NCBI GenBank assembly: GCA_017405115.1
Contig: JAFRBA010000128.1
Location: 1-58,865, forward strand
DNA: 58,865 bases
Source of the DNA: Kiritimatiellia bacterium
Lineage (GTDB): Bacteria; Verrucomicrobiota; Kiritimatiellia; RFP12; UBA1067
Direction of reading: 5' to 3'
Both the position numbers and the translations under genes were made by a program. Within the stretch, counting starts at the first letter, position 1; each line of letters starts with the position of its first letter. Below, one piece after another: positions 1-8,999 of this stretch. Below the pieces are notes generated by a model that searched no databases, had not been told where the DNA came from, and saw nothing but the letters and a program-made list of their open reading frames with translations.

Positions 1-25
1 ATAGAAATGTGAAATTGAAGTCGAC

Positions 26-60
26 GACTAGCGACTAACCACTAGCGACTAACCACTAAC
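26..60. repeat. Heptamer tandem repeat (GACTAAC/CACTAAC type)
   Basis: Five consecutive 7-bp units (GACTAGC, GACTAAC, CACTAGC, GACTAAC, CACTAAC) end exactly at the stop codon of the minus-strand gene that follows. The same unit recurs at 9646-9687. The period of seven resembles the short tandemly repeated repetitive sequences known from cyanobacteria. No function is visible. Confidence 0.85.
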
Positions 61-1287
61 CTATCGCGAGGGACTGTAGACGGAGCGGCCACCAGCCGGG
101 TCGGGGCACGGCTCCGCCGGCAGCCCGACATAGACCGGTATCACGAAGCGGAACGGCGCGTCAATGTGCCCGGCCGCCTTGTAGGCTGCGCTGACGTTCC
201 TCGCCTCGGAAAGAGGCGCGGCAATGTTCTGCATGTACTGCTTCCAGCGGAACTCGCCGGCCTCCCGGGCCACGCTGAACTTCTGCAGATAGCGCGTGTG
301 ACGGCAAGACGCCACGTACCGCTCGCGTATCAGCTTGGATCCGCCCTCTATCGCCCGCTCCTGCGTCTTCCACGGTCCGCAGTACTTAGCGCGCGTCTCG
401 GCGCTCGAGGCCTCCCTCCACGCATTGTAGCGAATCTCGAAAAGACCCAGCCCGCACGCGCCGATGTTGAAGAAGTTGTAGTAGCCGTTGTAGTATGCCG
501 CGCCCTTCGCCACGACGGCGGCGGTCGCAGGCGCATCGCGCGTGTACACATTGCCCCAGACCATCGCGCCGCCCACGCGATCGACCTTGTTGGAGTGGAG
601 CGACACGAGCGAGTCGCCGATCTTTCCCTGCGCCTGCACGGTGCCCGCGCCCTGCTCGCTGGCGAGGCGCCCCGCGAGGAACACCGGGCTGATGCCGAGT
701 TTGCGGCCAATGTCCACGAGCAGCTCCGAGAAGGTGCGCTTCCCTCCGTCGTAGCAGGCCTTCGCCATGAATGTCTTGGACAGCGTGTGCTCGACTATTT
801 CGCGCGTCTGCGACCGCTCGTCGAACTCAAGGGTTTCGAACATGAAGACATCGGCTTCGTTCAGGAAGTTCCGTGGGTCCATGAAGTAGGCGATTGCGGA
901 CTGGCTGGCCTGGAGCCATGCGCCGGAATCGTAGGCTTTCGCGTTCTCGGCATAGTACGGAGTGTAGTTGGCGGCGCCCAGCTTTGTCCACGGCTCGGGA
1001 GCCCAAGCCGTTTTCGCCACCAAGTTCCACGAGGGGGTGCATTCGCGCGCCACGATGCGGCTCCAGGGGATGTCGGCCACATGCAGCGGCTGGAAAACCC
1101 ATTTCGGGTGGTCATATTGCAGCTTTGCAAGGATTTCCGCGTAGCTGGGCGGGAAGCCGGCCGCGATCATCTTCGCGCGATAGCGTGCGCGGGAGATGCA
1201 GGGGCCAAGTGCGAGCAGCAGGGCGACTGCGGCGATGGCCGTAAAATAAAAGCGTAAAGTGGAGAGTGTAAGGTGTAAGCGCTTCAT
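61..1287 (-). CDS. Secreted or membrane-anchored glucosaminidase-like protein
   Basis: The 408-residue product starts with a basic N-terminus and a hydrophobic stretch (about residues 8-30), which suggests a signal peptide or membrane anchor. The following segment (GFPPSYAEILAKLQYDHPKW, then W-x-x-x-V/I-x-x-E) resembles the N-terminal part of LytG/Auto-type endo-beta-N-acetylglucosaminidases. Later segments (GRLASEQGAG, NFFNIGACG, AYYNGYYNFFNIG) fit the glucosaminidase fold, which cuts peptidoglycan glycan strands. It would act in the periplasm or on the cell wall during remodelling. I chose the ATG at 1287 because it puts the hydrophobic segment at the N-terminus. An in-frame TTG at 1332 with a weak purine-rich stretch is an alternative. 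No partner gene is adjacent. Confidence 0.6.
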   Translation of the reverse strand: MKRLHLTLSTLRFYFTAIAAVALLLALGPCISRARYRAKMIAAGFPPSYAEILAKLQYDHPKWVFQPLHVADIPWSRIVARECTPSWNLVAKTAWAPEPWTKLGAANYTPYYAENAKAYDSGAWLQASQSAIAYFMDPRNFLNEADVFMFETLEFDERSQTREIVEHTLSKTFMAKACYDGGKRTFSELLVDIGRKLGISPVFLAGRLASEQGAGTVQAQGKIGDSLVSLHSNKVDRVGGAMVWGNVYTRDAPATAAVVAKGAAYYNGYYNFFNIGACGLGLFEIRYNAWREASSAETRAKYCGPWKTQERAIEGGSKLIRERYVASCRHTRYLQKFSVAREAGEFRWKQYMQNIAAPLSEARNVSAAYKAAGHIDAPFRFVIPVYVGLPAEPCPDPAGGRSVYSPSR

Positions 1288-1383
1288 AATGAAGAAGAAC
1301 TGCCGACCTGAATGGTTGAAATCTAGCTTCAAGGCAGCTTCCCTTCGACTATCAGCTCGTCACTGTTTACAGGAGGTGGCTTC

Positions 1384-3084
1384 TTACCGAAGGCCGGTGG
1401 CGGCGGCTATCGGCTGGTAGTCGTTGGTGAGTATCGTGTCAACGCCCATGTCGAGGAAGCGCCTGGCCTCCGCAGGGTCGTCTGACCAGAACACGTTCAC
1501 CCGCAGGCCTGCGGCGCGCGCGCGGTCAATCAGCGACTGGTCGAAGTATGGCTTGAAGAGCTGCACCATCTGGCACTTGTGCGCTATGGCCCGGTCGACG
1601 ATGTCGGGCCTGGTCTTGTTGTCAGAGCTGTTGCCCATGCAGCGCGGAATGTCCGGCGCAAGGCGGGCGAGCTGGTCCTGAAGCGGCCCGCAGGACGTCA
1701 TGAAGTAGACGTGGCGGCGGGCGTCGTAGGCGTCGATGAGGTCGATGACCTTCTTCAGGTGCGCTTCGTCCCAGGGCTGGCCCTTCCAGTCCTTCATGTG
1801 GATGTTCATTATCGTGTGGCATGAGAACTTCTCGAGGATGTCGGCGAAGGTGGGGATCTTCAGTCCCTTGAAGCCAGGACCGCCCTTGACGCCGAAGTCA
1901 AGCGCCCGCAGCTCGGCGAACGTGTGCTCGAACACCTTGCCGGACCCGTTCGAGACGCGGTCAAGCGTCGGATCGTGGATCGAGACGATCTCGCCGTCCT
2001 TCGTCCACCAAAGGTCGAACTCGATCTCCGAAGCGCCGAGCGCGACGGCCGCACCGTAGGCGGGCATGCTGTTCTCGGGCGCCACCGTGGAGAAGCCGCG
2101 GTGGGCGCAGAGGCGCTTCGCCGGTGCGTCGGCGAAGCCCGGGATGATCGCGCTGCCGCCGGGGCGGTACTTCCAGGGACGGCGGCCGATCTCGATGTAG
2201 TCGGAGTGGAGGCCCGGCGGGTTGCCGTAGCCCATGGGCTTCAGGTACTTCGCATGCGGGTCGAACTCGACGGTAAGGCTTCCGACGCGGCTGAACATGT
2301 TGCCCAGCATCTCGCCGCTCGGCGCGACGATCATCGAGCAACCGCCGACCTGCGACCCGAGGCCCATGCTGACCGAGGCGCGCACGAGATACGCGCCGGT
2401 GTTGTAGGCGAGGTAGCGCCCGATGAGCTCCAGCACCGGGTGGGGGTCGCTGCGCTGGTGGGAGCAGCCGATTATCACGTCGGGCTTGTAGCGGGCGATG
2501 TTTGCGAAGTTCTCGTAGAAGTAGAAGTCGTAGCACGTCATGAACGCATAGCGCACGCCGTCGATCTCGAGAATCGTGGGTTCGGTGTGCTTCCACATGT
2601 AGGAGGCGTCGAGCTTGAGCTTTGCGTGTTCGCTGCGGACGAGGTGTTCCTTGTCGTAGCGGCCCACGCACGCGCCGGTCTTGTCGTATGCGAAGGTGGA
2701 GTTGCGGAATCCGGTCGGGGTGCGGCCGATGGCGTTTACGAACACCGTCGCCCGGCAGCGGCGCGCGGTCTCGGCGCAGGCGGCGAGGAGCGGCGCGTTG
2801 AACGACTCGACCGCGTTGGTGAGCTCCGCCGGGGAGTGGATGGCGCCCTGGCGGTCGCTGGCCTCCGGCAGCACGATCAGGTCGAGGCTCTCGTCGCACT
2901 TCGCCAGGGCGTCGAGCTCCCAGCGAACACTTTCGCCGATCTTCGCGGTGTCGAAGGCGTATGGCGGCTGGAGTACGCATGCCTTTATGGTTCGCGCGGC
3001 CGTGCCGGACGCCGGTTCGGCACATGCCGTCTGCAGGGCTGCTGCCGCGCAGATCGCCGCGTAGATGGAAGCTAGTGTCTTCAT
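1384..3084 (-). CDS. Exported nitrilase (carbon-nitrogen hydrolase)-GDPD fusion
   Basis: The 566-residue protein joins two enzyme domains behind a signal peptide (residues 1-22). Residues about 32-300 are a nitrilase-superfamily domain with the full catalytic triad: Glu74 in LPEA, Lys145 in YDKEHL and Cys184 in MTCYD. Residues about 325-560 are a glycerophosphodiester phosphodiesterase domain with HRG (328-330), EN (337-338), E-x-E-x-D (353-357) and HD (370-371). By family knowledge the first half hydrolyses or forms amide-type bonds, and the second cleaves glycerophosphodiesters in a TIM barrel. The signal peptide suggests both act outside the cytoplasm, perhaps on lipid-derived or cell-wall amides. 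The ATG at 3084 has GGAG seven bases upstream. The gene is monocistronic with a promoter at 3115-3143. The substrate is unknown. Confidence 0.8.
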   Translation of the reverse strand: MKTLASIYAAICAAAALQTACAEPASGTAARTIKACVLQPPYAFDTAKIGESVRWELDALAKCDESLDLIVLPEASDRQGAIHSPAELTNAVESFNAPLLAACAETARRCRATVFVNAIGRTPTGFRNSTFAYDKTGACVGRYDKEHLVRSEHAKLKLDASYMWKHTEPTILEIDGVRYAFMTCYDFYFYENFANIARYKPDVIIGCSHQRSDPHPVLELIGRYLAYNTGAYLVRASVSMGLGSQVGGCSMIVAPSGEMLGNMFSRVGSLTVEFDPHAKYLKPMGYGNPPGLHSDYIEIGRRPWKYRPGGSAIIPGFADAPAKRLCAHRGFSTVAPENSMPAYGAAVALGASEIEFDLWWTKDGEIVSIHDPTLDRVSNGSGKVFEHTFAELRALDFGVKGGPGFKGLKIPTFADILEKFSCHTIMNIHMKDWKGQPWDEAHLKKVIDLIDAYDARRHVYFMTSCGPLQDQLARLAPDIPRCMGNSSDNKTRPDIVDRAIAHKCQMVQLFKPYFDQSLIDRARAAGLRVNVFWSDDPAEARRFLDMGVDTILTNDYQPIAAATGLR

Positions 3085-3114
3085 GATGATTCTCCGTTGA
3101 GTTTTCCAAGTTGA

Positions 3115-3143
3115 ATTATCGCATATTATCGGCAACTGCGCAA
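3115..3143 (-). promoter_or_regulatory. Promoter of the nitrilase-GDPD gene
   Basis: On the minus strand TTGCGC (3138-3143) and GATAAT (3115-3120) are separated by 17 bp. They lie about 30 nt upstream of the start codon at 3084. Confidence 0.5.
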
Positions 3144-3460
3144 GCCTCACCGCTGCTGGAACGTAATCGGTTACTCAACTGCATGGTCAGGTTTTGGCCG
3201 TGTAGAAGTGTAGATGTGTAGGGAAAACGAGAGAGCTTGAAAGTTGAAACATTCACAATTCATCATGATCTACTTGTTATATTTTCAGTACGCTACTATA
3301 CATTTTTACTAGTGCCTACTTGTCGATTTTGCCGATATTTGATATACTGCTCTCAGCAAAAAGGAGAAGGATTATACGCTGTCCCTATGCGCGCACTCGG
3401 ATAGGACACTCGCCGCCAAAGTTCGGGCTGGAGAGGTGGAAAGGTGTAACTCCGACAGTT

Positions 3461-3714
3461 AACCCTAAAAACGGCAGTTGGGGGCGAAGTTTTTCTCACG
3501 CAGAGGCGCAGAGATGCAGAGAATGCTGAGAAAATTGAAAATTAGCGGTTTTATCGCAGTGACCTGAATAATCTGTTGTTTCACCCTTTAGGTGATGTCT
3601 TGCTTCAAAGAAATTTGATGCATAGTTCATCATATTCTCAAAATTCCAGACATTCTCTGCGCTCTCAGCCTCTCTGCGACTCTGCGTGAAATTTCAACTG
3701 CGATTTTTAGGTTC
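3461..3714. repeat. Inverted-repeat element with CGCAGAG arms
   Basis: Arms of about 65 bp lie at 3461-3530 and 3650-3714 in opposite orientation. Each begins with a CCTAAAAA-plus-GCAGTTG segment and continues into CACGCAGAG and CGCAGAG repeats. About 120 bp without a convincing gene lie between them. A related pair of CGCAGAG arms occurs at 9374-9545. The structure looks like a non-coding miniature element. The flanking 3151-3460 holds no gene that I can support. Confidence 0.6.
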
Positions 3715-3750
3715 AATCGACTGTACGATTCACGGATGCGCCCATTCGCT

Positions 3751-3821
3751 GGATGGGGAATGGGGAACGGTGGGAAAGTGGAGGAGGAGGAGTGGAAAAG
3801 TGGGGGAGTGGAAAAGTGGAA
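3751..3821. repeat. Short tandem repeat tract (GGGGAAC and GTGGAAAA types)
   Basis: Units such as GGGGAAT and GGGGAAC are followed by repeated GTGGAAAA-like octamers. The same sequence types occur at 9319-9370 and 9571-9645, and the GGGGAAC unit also occurs inside proS. This is intergenic, just downstream of the ATPase gene. Confidence 0.7.
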
Positions 3822-3866
3822 CTCAAAGGCCAGACCGCCTGCGCCTGCAGGGTGTAGAAGCGGGAG

Positions 3867-5426
3867 CTAAAGCCCGACGACATGGAGCGTCTTGCCGTTT
3901 AGCTCCACATCGCGGTTGTAGAGCTTCTCCTTCCATGACTTCGACTTGTCCTCGTCGAAGATGGGCATCCATCCCTCTGGCAGCCCAAGCTTGTCGAGGT
4001 AGTCCGCAAGCTGTTTATAGGAATCATCTCCCTTGAAGTTCTTCGCCGTCTTCACCTCGACCGCATATCTTTTGTCACGGTATTCGACGCAGAGGTCAAG
4101 GCGGCCGGACCCGAGCGCCATCTCGCGGTTGATACGCCCATTTCCGTTCGTGACACGCTGCAGAAATGCCATGAGAACCAGGTGCGGCGTCGCCTCGCCG
4201 TATTCGTAGGCGCGGCGGTCCGCACCGCTGTTCTCGCGCCAGAACTTCTGGAAGGCCGCCATTAGCCCCGACATGTCGAGCCCGTCGGCCGTCGCCCACG
4301 GCACCTGGGGAATCGACTGCATCATGCGCGTCTGGTCGTCGCGCGAGAGATAGCGCCCGATGATCTCGGCGTACATCTTGTTCGATGGGACGAGTGCGCC
4401 GTTCACCTCCTTGAGTAATCCGAGATCCTGCACGAAGCGGTAGTCCTCGTCGTTGACGGAAGTACCGAGAAGCTGCTCGCCTAGAATGACAGGCTCCATG
4501 ATGCGTCTGACGCGCGGCTCGCGGAGGCGCTCCATCAGGCTGTCGACATGCGTGTCGCGCCGGCGGATGATCGCCTCCTTCGCAGTCTCGACGTCCTGCG
4601 ACGTGACTGTCTCGTCGTAGCGGAAGCCGTGTATCTCCTCAACGCACTCGCGGGCGAGGGCGTTGACGAGCCAGGGCTGACCACCGCTGAACTCCATCAC
4701 CGTGTCAAGGACATCCGGCGCGAACGCCTGCCCCGTCGCCTCAGTGTGCTGCGCATAGAGCGCGGCGACTTCATCGGCGGTGAAGTTGCGCAGCATGATG
4801 TCCGCGGAAATGATGTTGAACGGTCTGATTTGGCCTAGCGACTCTCCGTCGGGGCGTATCTGCGCCTTGTAGTCGCGCACGTCCAGCATGCCGACCAGCG
4901 CGATGGACGTCGGGAACGGAATGTCCTCGCGGTTGACATAGCCATCGCGCAGCTGCCGAAGGAACGAGATCAGGACATCGCCGAAGAGGCAGTCGGCCTC
5001 GTCGAAGAAAACCACAAGCGGCTTGCCGGCACGGCGGCAGAGGTCGCGAAGCGCACTACGGACTGCTATTTCAACGCCATCGGATCCCAGCGCTGGAAAA
5101 GGCCGATCCACATTGGCGGCATTGGGGAAAGACGCGGAGTAATTGTCGAAAATGAGATTTCTGATCGCCCGGTTCGCCTTGTCTGGATCCTTCGCATTCT
5201 GCAGCGTCTCCAGCGTGCAGTACAGCGCGACCATCTCGCCCTTTGTGTTGATTTCGCGCACAAGGGCCTTCAGAGCCGTTGTCTTACCCGTCTGCCGCGG
5301 AGCATGGATGACGAAATACCGTTCCATGCCAATCAACCGCCGAATTTCAGGCAAACGATTAAGAGCCGGCAGCATGTAGTGCTTTGCCGGAACGCAGGGA
5401 CCAGCAATGTTGAAGTACTTCTCCAT
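3867..5426 (-). CDS. AAA-type ATPase with C-terminal PD-(D/E)XK nuclease-like domain
   Basis: The 519-residue protein has a Walker A motif near residue 45 (APRQTGKT) and a Walker B-like motif (LVVFFDEAD) in a STAND/AAA ATPase core. A winged-helix-like region follows (GGQPWLVNALA). The C-terminal part (GSGRLDLCVEYRDKRYAVEV) has the D...E-x-K pattern of PD-(D/E)XK nucleases. Such ATP-binding proteins are widespread in Bacteroidetes and PVC genomes, often many per genome, and their role is poorly known. I chose the ATG at 5426 because a TGGTATAAT box ends 7 nt before it and no Shine-Dalgarno is present, so a leaderless transcript is predicted. It is transcribed separately from the surface-protein gene upstream, which ends in a terminator at 5479-5503. 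Confidence 0.75.
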   Translation of the reverse strand: MEKYFNIAGPCVPAKHYMLPALNRLPEIRRLIGMERYFVIHAPRQTGKTTALKALVREINTKGEMVALYCTLETLQNAKDPDKANRAIRNLIFDNYSASFPNAANVDRPFPALGSDGVEIAVRSALRDLCRRAGKPLVVFFDEADCLFGDVLISFLRQLRDGYVNREDIPFPTSIALVGMLDVRDYKAQIRPDGESLGQIRPFNIISADIMLRNFTADEVAALYAQHTEATGQAFAPDVLDTVMEFSGGQPWLVNALARECVEEIHGFRYDETVTSQDVETAKEAIIRRRDTHVDSLMERLREPRVRRIMEPVILGEQLLGTSVNDEDYRFVQDLGLLKEVNGALVPSNKMYAEIIGRYLSRDDQTRMMQSIPQVPWATADGLDMSGLMAAFQKFWRENSGADRRAYEYGEATPHLVLMAFLQRVTNGNGRINREMALGSGRLDLCVEYRDKRYAVEVKTAKNFKGDDSYKQLADYLDKLGLPEGWMPIFDEDKSKSWKEKLYNRDVELNGKTLHVVGL

Positions 5427-5433
5427 GTAGAGT

Positions 5434-5442
5434 ATTATACCA
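5434..5442 (-). promoter_or_regulatory. Extended -10 (TGGTATAAT) of the ATPase gene
   Basis: TATAAT ends 7 nt upstream of the ATG at 5426, so transcription would begin at or next to the start codon. No convincing -35 is visible, as expected for an extended -10 promoter. Confidence 0.65.
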
Positions 5443-5478
5443 TAAATGTGGTGAATGAGGAACGACAACAAAACAGAA

Positions 5479-5503
5479 GGGGCGCGGTGAATCACCGCGC
5501 CCC
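5479..5503 (-). terminator. Intrinsic terminator of the surface-protein gene
   Basis: A near-perfect hairpin has arms GGGGCGCGGTGA and TCACCGCGCCCC. On the minus strand it is followed by TTCTGTTTTGTTG. It lies 33 nt beyond the stop codon at 5536. Confidence 0.8.
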
Positions 5504-5535
5504 TCGCTGTTTGGCTTATTCAGCGTCTAACCAGC

Positions 5536-8500
5536 TTAGTTCTGGTTGAGCGGCGTGGACTGCACGCCGATCTGGTAGAACATCGCGGTACCGCTCTCGT
5601 CCTCGAGCGTGATACGGCCACCGTTGTCAAGGTCCTGAACCTGATCAGCCGGAACGATGGTAATCGCGGTCTGCGGCGCAGTCGCGAGGCCAGCAACCGT
5701 CGCGGCCTTCTTCACATACGGTACACCGTTGACGGTACGATTGATGTCAATCGTCACCGTTGTGCCGCTGATCGAGATAGCCGTCGCGTCAATCGTCGCC
5801 CCCGTCGTGCCAGGCGCAACGTTCAGGAGGAACTCCTCCTCGTAGGCGCTCCCTGTATCGGCACCATACGTCGTTGCCCAGGCGGTGTACTGCGTCTTGA
5901 CAGCGTCAGTAGCGCCCTCAAGGTAGGTCGGATAGGTCGGGCCAAGCACCGTGAAGTCTGCGAAGACCTCGAGGTTCGTGTAGATTCCTGCTGTCGTGGC
6001 AGCAATCGTCGTGCCGACCGAGTTCGTCCAGCCGTTGAACGTAACGCCATCGCGCGCTATGTTCGCCGCCACAGGCAGAGTCGCAGGTGCCGTAACCGTG
6101 AACGTGGTCGGAGCCGTGTAGCCATCCGCCCAATCTTCAGCGGTAAACAGATTGCCATCATTATCCTTGTACGCGATCGTGTAGGTCACGAGACCAACCG
6201 TGTACCAGCCGTCATTCAGCGTCGTGCAATAGCCAGCCGCGCAGTACTGAGACTGGTCAGTCCCGAACCTAGCAGCAGAGTTAGACGGAATGACAATAGT
6301 GCCAGAGCCCGTACCGGTCTTCTCAGTAGTGCTAACATCACCTCCATTGATGGTGACAGCACCGCCGTTCTTGCTCTGGACGATGTTGACTGCGCCGCCG
6401 TTCATCACGATGGTTGCGGTGTTCGTTCCAGATGCGATACGGCCAAGAACTGTGCCGCCATTCATATATCCGGTAGCGCCGGCGTTGACATTGAAGCCCG
6501 ATGCAGTGTTATTTGCGTCGATTGTCGTCATGTCAAGCGTGCCTGCGGCGAGTGTGAACGTGCCGTCAACCTTGAAGATAGTCGCGCCCGTGGGCGTTGC
6601 CTGAATCTTGCCAGTGGCTTGCTCCGTGGAGTCCGTGACTACGAGCGTGCCCCCAACAACCATCCAGTAATTACCAGCCTGCGCCGTCACGATTGTCTTG
6701 CCATTGAGGTCAAGCGTCATGCTGCCGCCTGCGACGAGTTCCGGAAGAGGAGCTTCCTCCGTGAGGTCGCTAAGGACCTTCAGCGTCGCGCCATTTGTGG
6801 CGGCGGCAAAGGCCTCAGCCAGCGTCTCGTACTGGGTCTCGCCAACCTGCGCGACATAGGTCGGAGCCTTCTGCACGGTGTAGTAGGAGGCGGAGCCAGA
6901 GCCGACAACGAGCTCATTGCCAGCAGCAGCCGCAGCGGCCGCAAGGTCAGAGTTCGGCGCCGGCGGAACGGTTTCGGAATCCGGATCCTTGTTGTCGTTC
7001 ACGGAGAACGAACCACCGGTGATCTGCACCGTCGCACCAGCGAATTCAATCGCACCATTGTAGATGCCACCCGCGATGGTCAATGCACCACCAGCCGCGG
7101 TAACGGCAGATCCGCCATTATATCCCGTGACCTCACCAACGGCTACCGTCGAGTTCGTGACAAGAAGCGTTCCGCTCACCAGCGTAATTGCCGCCGCATC
7201 ACCTGAACCAGCCGAGATATTGTTGCCAGCAAGGTCAAGAATGACCGAGTCACTGGCGCTATCAAGCTCAACGCCGCTCGTAGCCTCAGCATTCAGCGCG
7301 ACCGTGAAAGGACCAGCGCCAGCCGTGCCAGCACTGATGGCAGCAAAAGCAGCAGCTGCCGTCTCGTAGCCCACACCGTTGACTGTAGCGCCAGCGGACT
7401 TGGCGGCAATCGTCAGAGTCGAATCTGCCGTCGGGTTATAGAGACCCGTGCTCGAATCAAACGTAATGCCGGTGATGTCATCAAGCATGTAACCCTGCTT
7501 GAACTTGACGCCGGTAAGCCTGAAGTACGCACCGGACGCGTAAACCACGTTGGTCGTAGCGTAAATCCTCGGCGCAGCAGAGCCGTTCAGCTCCCAATCC
7601 ACGTAATCAACCTTGGTGGAGTCGAAAGCAATGGTGAAGAACTCGGTGTCCTTCGCCCAGTCGTCAGGAACCGCAGTCGTGAAGACGATATCGTCGACAC
7701 TGCCCTGGCCATCAAAGTCAACGGCCTTGACCGTGCCCAGAGTCCCTGCGGTCGCAGCAGCAGCGCCCTGAAGAGCGGACGGGAAGAGAGCCCCCTCAGA
7801 GACATTGGCCGCGTACTTCGGGTTGACGTTGCCACTCACAATGCCCTTGTCCTCGCCTGTGCACTGCGCGTAGACGCCATCGATGAACACGACAAACGCA
7901 GGCACCGGCGTCTCGGCGGCAGGATAGATGTTGTCTATCATCTTGACCGTCACGCGATGCCAGCCACCGTCGTTGAAGCTCGTATTGGCAACGGTGCAGG
8001 AGTAGTTGGTCACACCAACCCCAAGCCAGCCGGCGGTAATCATGAGGTTCGTGCCAGTAGGATCGGCGCTGTCGCCGTTGCCGTAGACCTCCTTGAGCCA
8101 GATCGCCAGCTTCTCGCCGTTGGTCACGACCTGCGGATCGTCGTCGAACGCCGTGAACTTCACGAACGAGTCAAAGTACAGCCCAGTGCCAATGTCAACC
8201 GCCGACGTGTCGGCATTGACGAAACGGGAAACGGGATTCCCCAACGTCGTCTTTATGTCCAGGTAGTAATCCTGATCCGCAGTGGTATACACGGTCGGAC
8301 GCTCTACATCGCCTTCCCCGGATATGCTCGTACCAGCCACGAGCGTGAGCGTCGACGTTTCGTTCGTCGCCCAGTAGGTCTCGCCCGCACTCAGCCGAAC
8401 CTGCTCGCCGCCATTGACCGCAGGTGCGCCGTTGTCAGTTATGTCGTATGGTCCAGCACTACCGGACGTAGGCCTTTCAAAGCTCGTACCGGTCGGACTG

Positions 8501-8568
8501 CTCAGCGTTGCTGCGGACAGGCCCATGGCCACCGCAACCGCCGACACTGTCGTTAGTAGTTTTTTCAT
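5536..8568 (-). CDS. Large secreted surface protein (LamG-like fold plus beta-strand repeats)
   Basis: The 1010-residue protein has a clear signal peptide (MKKLLTTVSAVAVAMGLSAA). Residues about 85-330 look like a concanavalin/LamG-type module. The middle (about 390-800) is Ala/Gly/Thr-rich with alternating hydrophobic residues and repeated phrases such as VNGVGYETAAAAFAAI and VGETQYETLAEAFAAA. Around residue 850 there is a Listeria-Bacteroides-type repeat (ending FNGWTNS). Cysteine is rare and composition is strongly biased. It is probably exported and cell-surface associated; no anchoring motif is evident. AAGGA lies 8 nt before the ATG. It has its own promoter at 8650-8679 and its own terminator. 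The function is unknown. Confidence 0.8.
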   Translation of the reverse strand: MKKLLTTVSAVAVAMGLSAATLSSPTGTSFERPTSGSAGPYDITDNGAPAVNGGEQVRLSAGETYWATNETSTLTLVAGTSISGEGDVERPTVYTTADQDYYLDIKTTLGNPVSRFVNADTSAVDIGTGLYFDSFVKFTAFDDDPQVVTNGEKLAIWLKEVYGNGDSADPTGTNLMITAGWLGVGVTNYSCTVANTSFNDGGWHRVTVKMIDNIYPAAETPVPAFVVFIDGVYAQCTGEDKGIVSGNVNPKYAANVSEGALFPSALQGAAAATAGTLGTVKAVDFDGQGSVDDIVFTTAVPDDWAKDTEFFTIAFDSTKVDYVDWELNGSAAPRIYATTNVVYASGAYFRLTGVKFKQGYMLDDITGITFDSSTGLYNPTADSTLTIAAKSAGATVNGVGYETAAAAFAAISAGTAGAGPFTVALNAEATSGVELDSASDSVILDLAGNNISAGSGDAAAITLVSGTLLVTNSTVAVGEVTGYNGGSAVTAAGGALTIAGGIYNGAIEFAGATVQITGGSFSVNDNKDPDSETVPPAPNSDLAAAAAAAGNELVVGSGSASYYTVQKAPTYVAQVGETQYETLAEAFAAATNGATLKVLSDLTEEAPLPELVAGGSMTLDLNGKTIVTAQAGNYWMVVGGTLVVTDSTEQATGKIQATPTGATIFKVDGTFTLAAGTLDMTTIDANNTASGFNVNAGATGYMNGGTVLGRIASGTNTATIVMNGGAVNIVQSKNGGAVTINGGDVSTTEKTGTGSGTIVIPSNSAARFGTDQSQYCAAGYCTTLNDGWYTVGLVTYTIAYKDNDGNLFTAEDWADGYTAPTTFTVTAPATLPVAANIARDGVTFNGWTNSVGTTIAATTAGIYTNLEVFADFTVLGPTYPTYLEGATDAVKTQYTAWATTYGADTGSAYEEEFLLNVAPGTTGATIDATAISISGTTVTIDINRTVNGVPYVKKAATVAGLATAPQTAITIVPADQVQDLDNGGRITLEDESGTAMFYQIGVQSTPLNQN

Positions 8569-8649
8569 GTGTTTTTTCCTTGTTTGTTTGGTTTGAAAAC
8601 GTTGTTTGTTTATGACTGCAGACTATCTCTCCTTTTCTTCACGGTCGGA

Positions 8650-8679
8650 ATTATACCATATTACCCTAACGGGTGACAA
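8650..8679 (-). promoter_or_regulatory. Promoter of the surface-protein gene
   Basis: On the minus strand TTGTCA (8674-8679) and TATAAT (8650-8655) are 18 bp apart, with TGG just before TATAAT. This gives a 5' leader of roughly 75 nt before the ATG at 8568. Confidence 0.75.
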
Positions 8680-8736
8680 GGGGGTATTTTGAAAAATTTT
8701 TCGGCGGTGCTTTGCACCCACGAAAGACCTGAAATA

Positions 8737-8745
8737 TGGTAAAAT
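8737..8745 (+). promoter_or_regulatory. Extended -10 (TGGTAAAAT) of the toxin-antitoxin pair
   Basis: TGGTAAAAT lies 29 nt before the antitoxin start codon and drives transcription divergently from the surface-protein promoter at 8650-8679. Confidence 0.5.
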
Positions 8746-8774
8746 ATATGCCGCTGAAACAAAGGAGACCTATC

Positions 8775-8999
8775 ATGCCAGCAGTGATGGAAAGCGTAAG
8801 AAGGATGAGCGCCGACGAAAAGTTCACGGTGATCAACCTTATTTGGCAAGACATTGCCGCATCCTCGGACATTCCTGTGCCCGAATGGCATTTCGATGTC
8901 CTCAAGAAACGCGAGCAAAGCCTCGCCGACGGAACGGCGCAACTCGTCGAATGGGAGGACGTCAAAGCAGAACTCCTATCGAGGGCGGATGCCCAATGA
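8775..8999 (+). CDS. Addiction-module antitoxin-like protein
   Basis: The 74-residue protein (MPAVMESVRRMSADEKFTVI at its start) resembles the small addiction-module component family (TIGR02574/PF09720). Its charged C-terminal half (LKKREQSLADG, WEDVKAEL) probably wraps around the toxin. The ATG at 8775 has AGGAG eight bases upstream. The stop codon overlaps the start of the RelE/ParE-like gene by four bases (ATGA), so the pair is translationally coupled. In such modules antitoxin and complex usually repress their own promoter. Confidence 0.8.
   Translation: MPAVMESVRRMSADEKFTVINLIWQDIAASSDIPVPEWHFDVLKKREQSLADGTAQLVEWEDVKAELLSRADAQ

Noticed and set aside
1924..3075. Long plus-strand open frame opposite the nitrilase-GDPD gene
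   Set aside because: Composition is typical of an antisense shadow and the opposite strand has complete catalytic motifs.
3320..3529. 69-codon open frame in the gap after the nitrilase-GDPD gene
   Set aside because: It runs through the CGCAGAG repeat arm, has no ribosome-binding site and no recognisable protein features.
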